Source of the DNA: an uncultured Synergistales bacterium
GTDB taxonomy: Bacteria; Synergistota; Synergistia; Synergistales; Aminobacteriaceae
Assembly: GCA_905234075.1 (NCBI GenBank)
Contig: CAJOGI010000008.1
Coordinates: forward strand, 1-64,000
Reading direction: 5' to 3'
Length of the DNA stretch: 64,000 bases
This document shows positions 63,982-64,000 of this stretch, in pieces. The notes beneath the pieces were generated by a model that was given only the letters and a program-made list of their open reading frames with translations, searched no databases and was not told where the DNA came from. The translations under genes and the position numbers were made by a program. Position 1 is the first letter of the stretch. Each line of letters starts with the position of its first letter.

Positions 63982-64000
63982 TTAAAATCCCATTCCCATT
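63982..64000 (-). CDS. 3' end of the gene upstream of recR (fragment)
   Basis: Only the last codons and a TAA stop (MGMGF*) are visible. YbaB/EbfC, which often precedes recR, would fit, but the fragment is too short to identify. Confidence 0.25.

Overview
The window is chromosomal DNA from an anaerobic bacterium. Several features together suggest the Synergistota: a long S10/spc/alpha ribosomal cluster without rpsD, a GH57/DUF3536 protein, a DUF5714 protein, a fused IspDF, NagE-type PTS and AGCS alanine transport, and a secreted papain-fold peptidase with Ig-like repeats. That assignment is inference; no rRNA gene is present to confirm it. Intergenic DNA is very AT-rich and full of A-run/T-run junctions.

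Layout. 1-18.6 kb (minus strand): one dense translation cluster, rpsL-rpsG-fusA-tuf-rpsJ through the S10 and spc genes to secY-adk-map-KOW-infA-rpmJ-rpsM-rpsK and the 5' part of rpoA. A consensus promoter (TTGACA-17-TAATAT) and a foldable 107-nt leader precede rpsL. 19.1-22.7 kb (plus): leuC-leuD-flavoprotein-leuB. 22.8-24.2 kb: two tandem prepilins sharing an almost identical 5' coding block. 24.3-24.8 kb: a RelBE-type module whose antitoxin is frameshifted at an A_AAT_TTA heptamer. 24.8-28.6 kb (minus): the secreted C1 peptidase with seven Ig-like repeats and a frameshifted end. 28.7-31 kb: a small membrane protein, an HTH-like protein and a PTS EIICB. 31.1-35.6 kb: rpmH-rnpA-yidD-yidC-jag, then rapZ-yvcK. 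35.6-39.5 kb (minus): GH57/DUF3536 and a sodium/alanine symporter. 39.5-40.6 kb: an M24 peptidase that seems to start at ATT, followed by a long palindrome. 40.7-42.7 kb (minus): three exported proteins, two of them Cys-rich paralogues. 42.7-51.2 kb (minus): uvrB, ftsB-like, argS, a DUF3857-like exported protein, secA. 51.2-52.7 kb: an MvaI/BcnI-like restriction-modification pair. 52.8-54.4 kb: a small CPxC protein, a Gfo/Idh/MocA dehydrogenase and the SRP RNA. 54.4-59.8 kb (minus): lepA and hemW, separated by a second restriction-modification pair and a MntA/HepT module. 59.8-62.1 kb (plus): GNAT, DUF5714 and a D-2-hydroxyacid dehydrogenase. 62.2-64 kb (minus): recR-ispDF.

The most unusual material is (i) a leader whose stem would bring a strong distant Shine-Dalgarno next to the rpsL GTG start, (ii) a charged tail of more than 80 residues after the RNA polymerase alpha C-terminal domain, (iii) a TAGGAGT/TAGGAGG heptanucleotide repeat family sitting on gene ends and supplying stop codons and ribosome binding sites, (iv) the toxin-antitoxin locus with a slippery heptamer and duplicated terminator arms, and (v) the twin prepilin cassettes.
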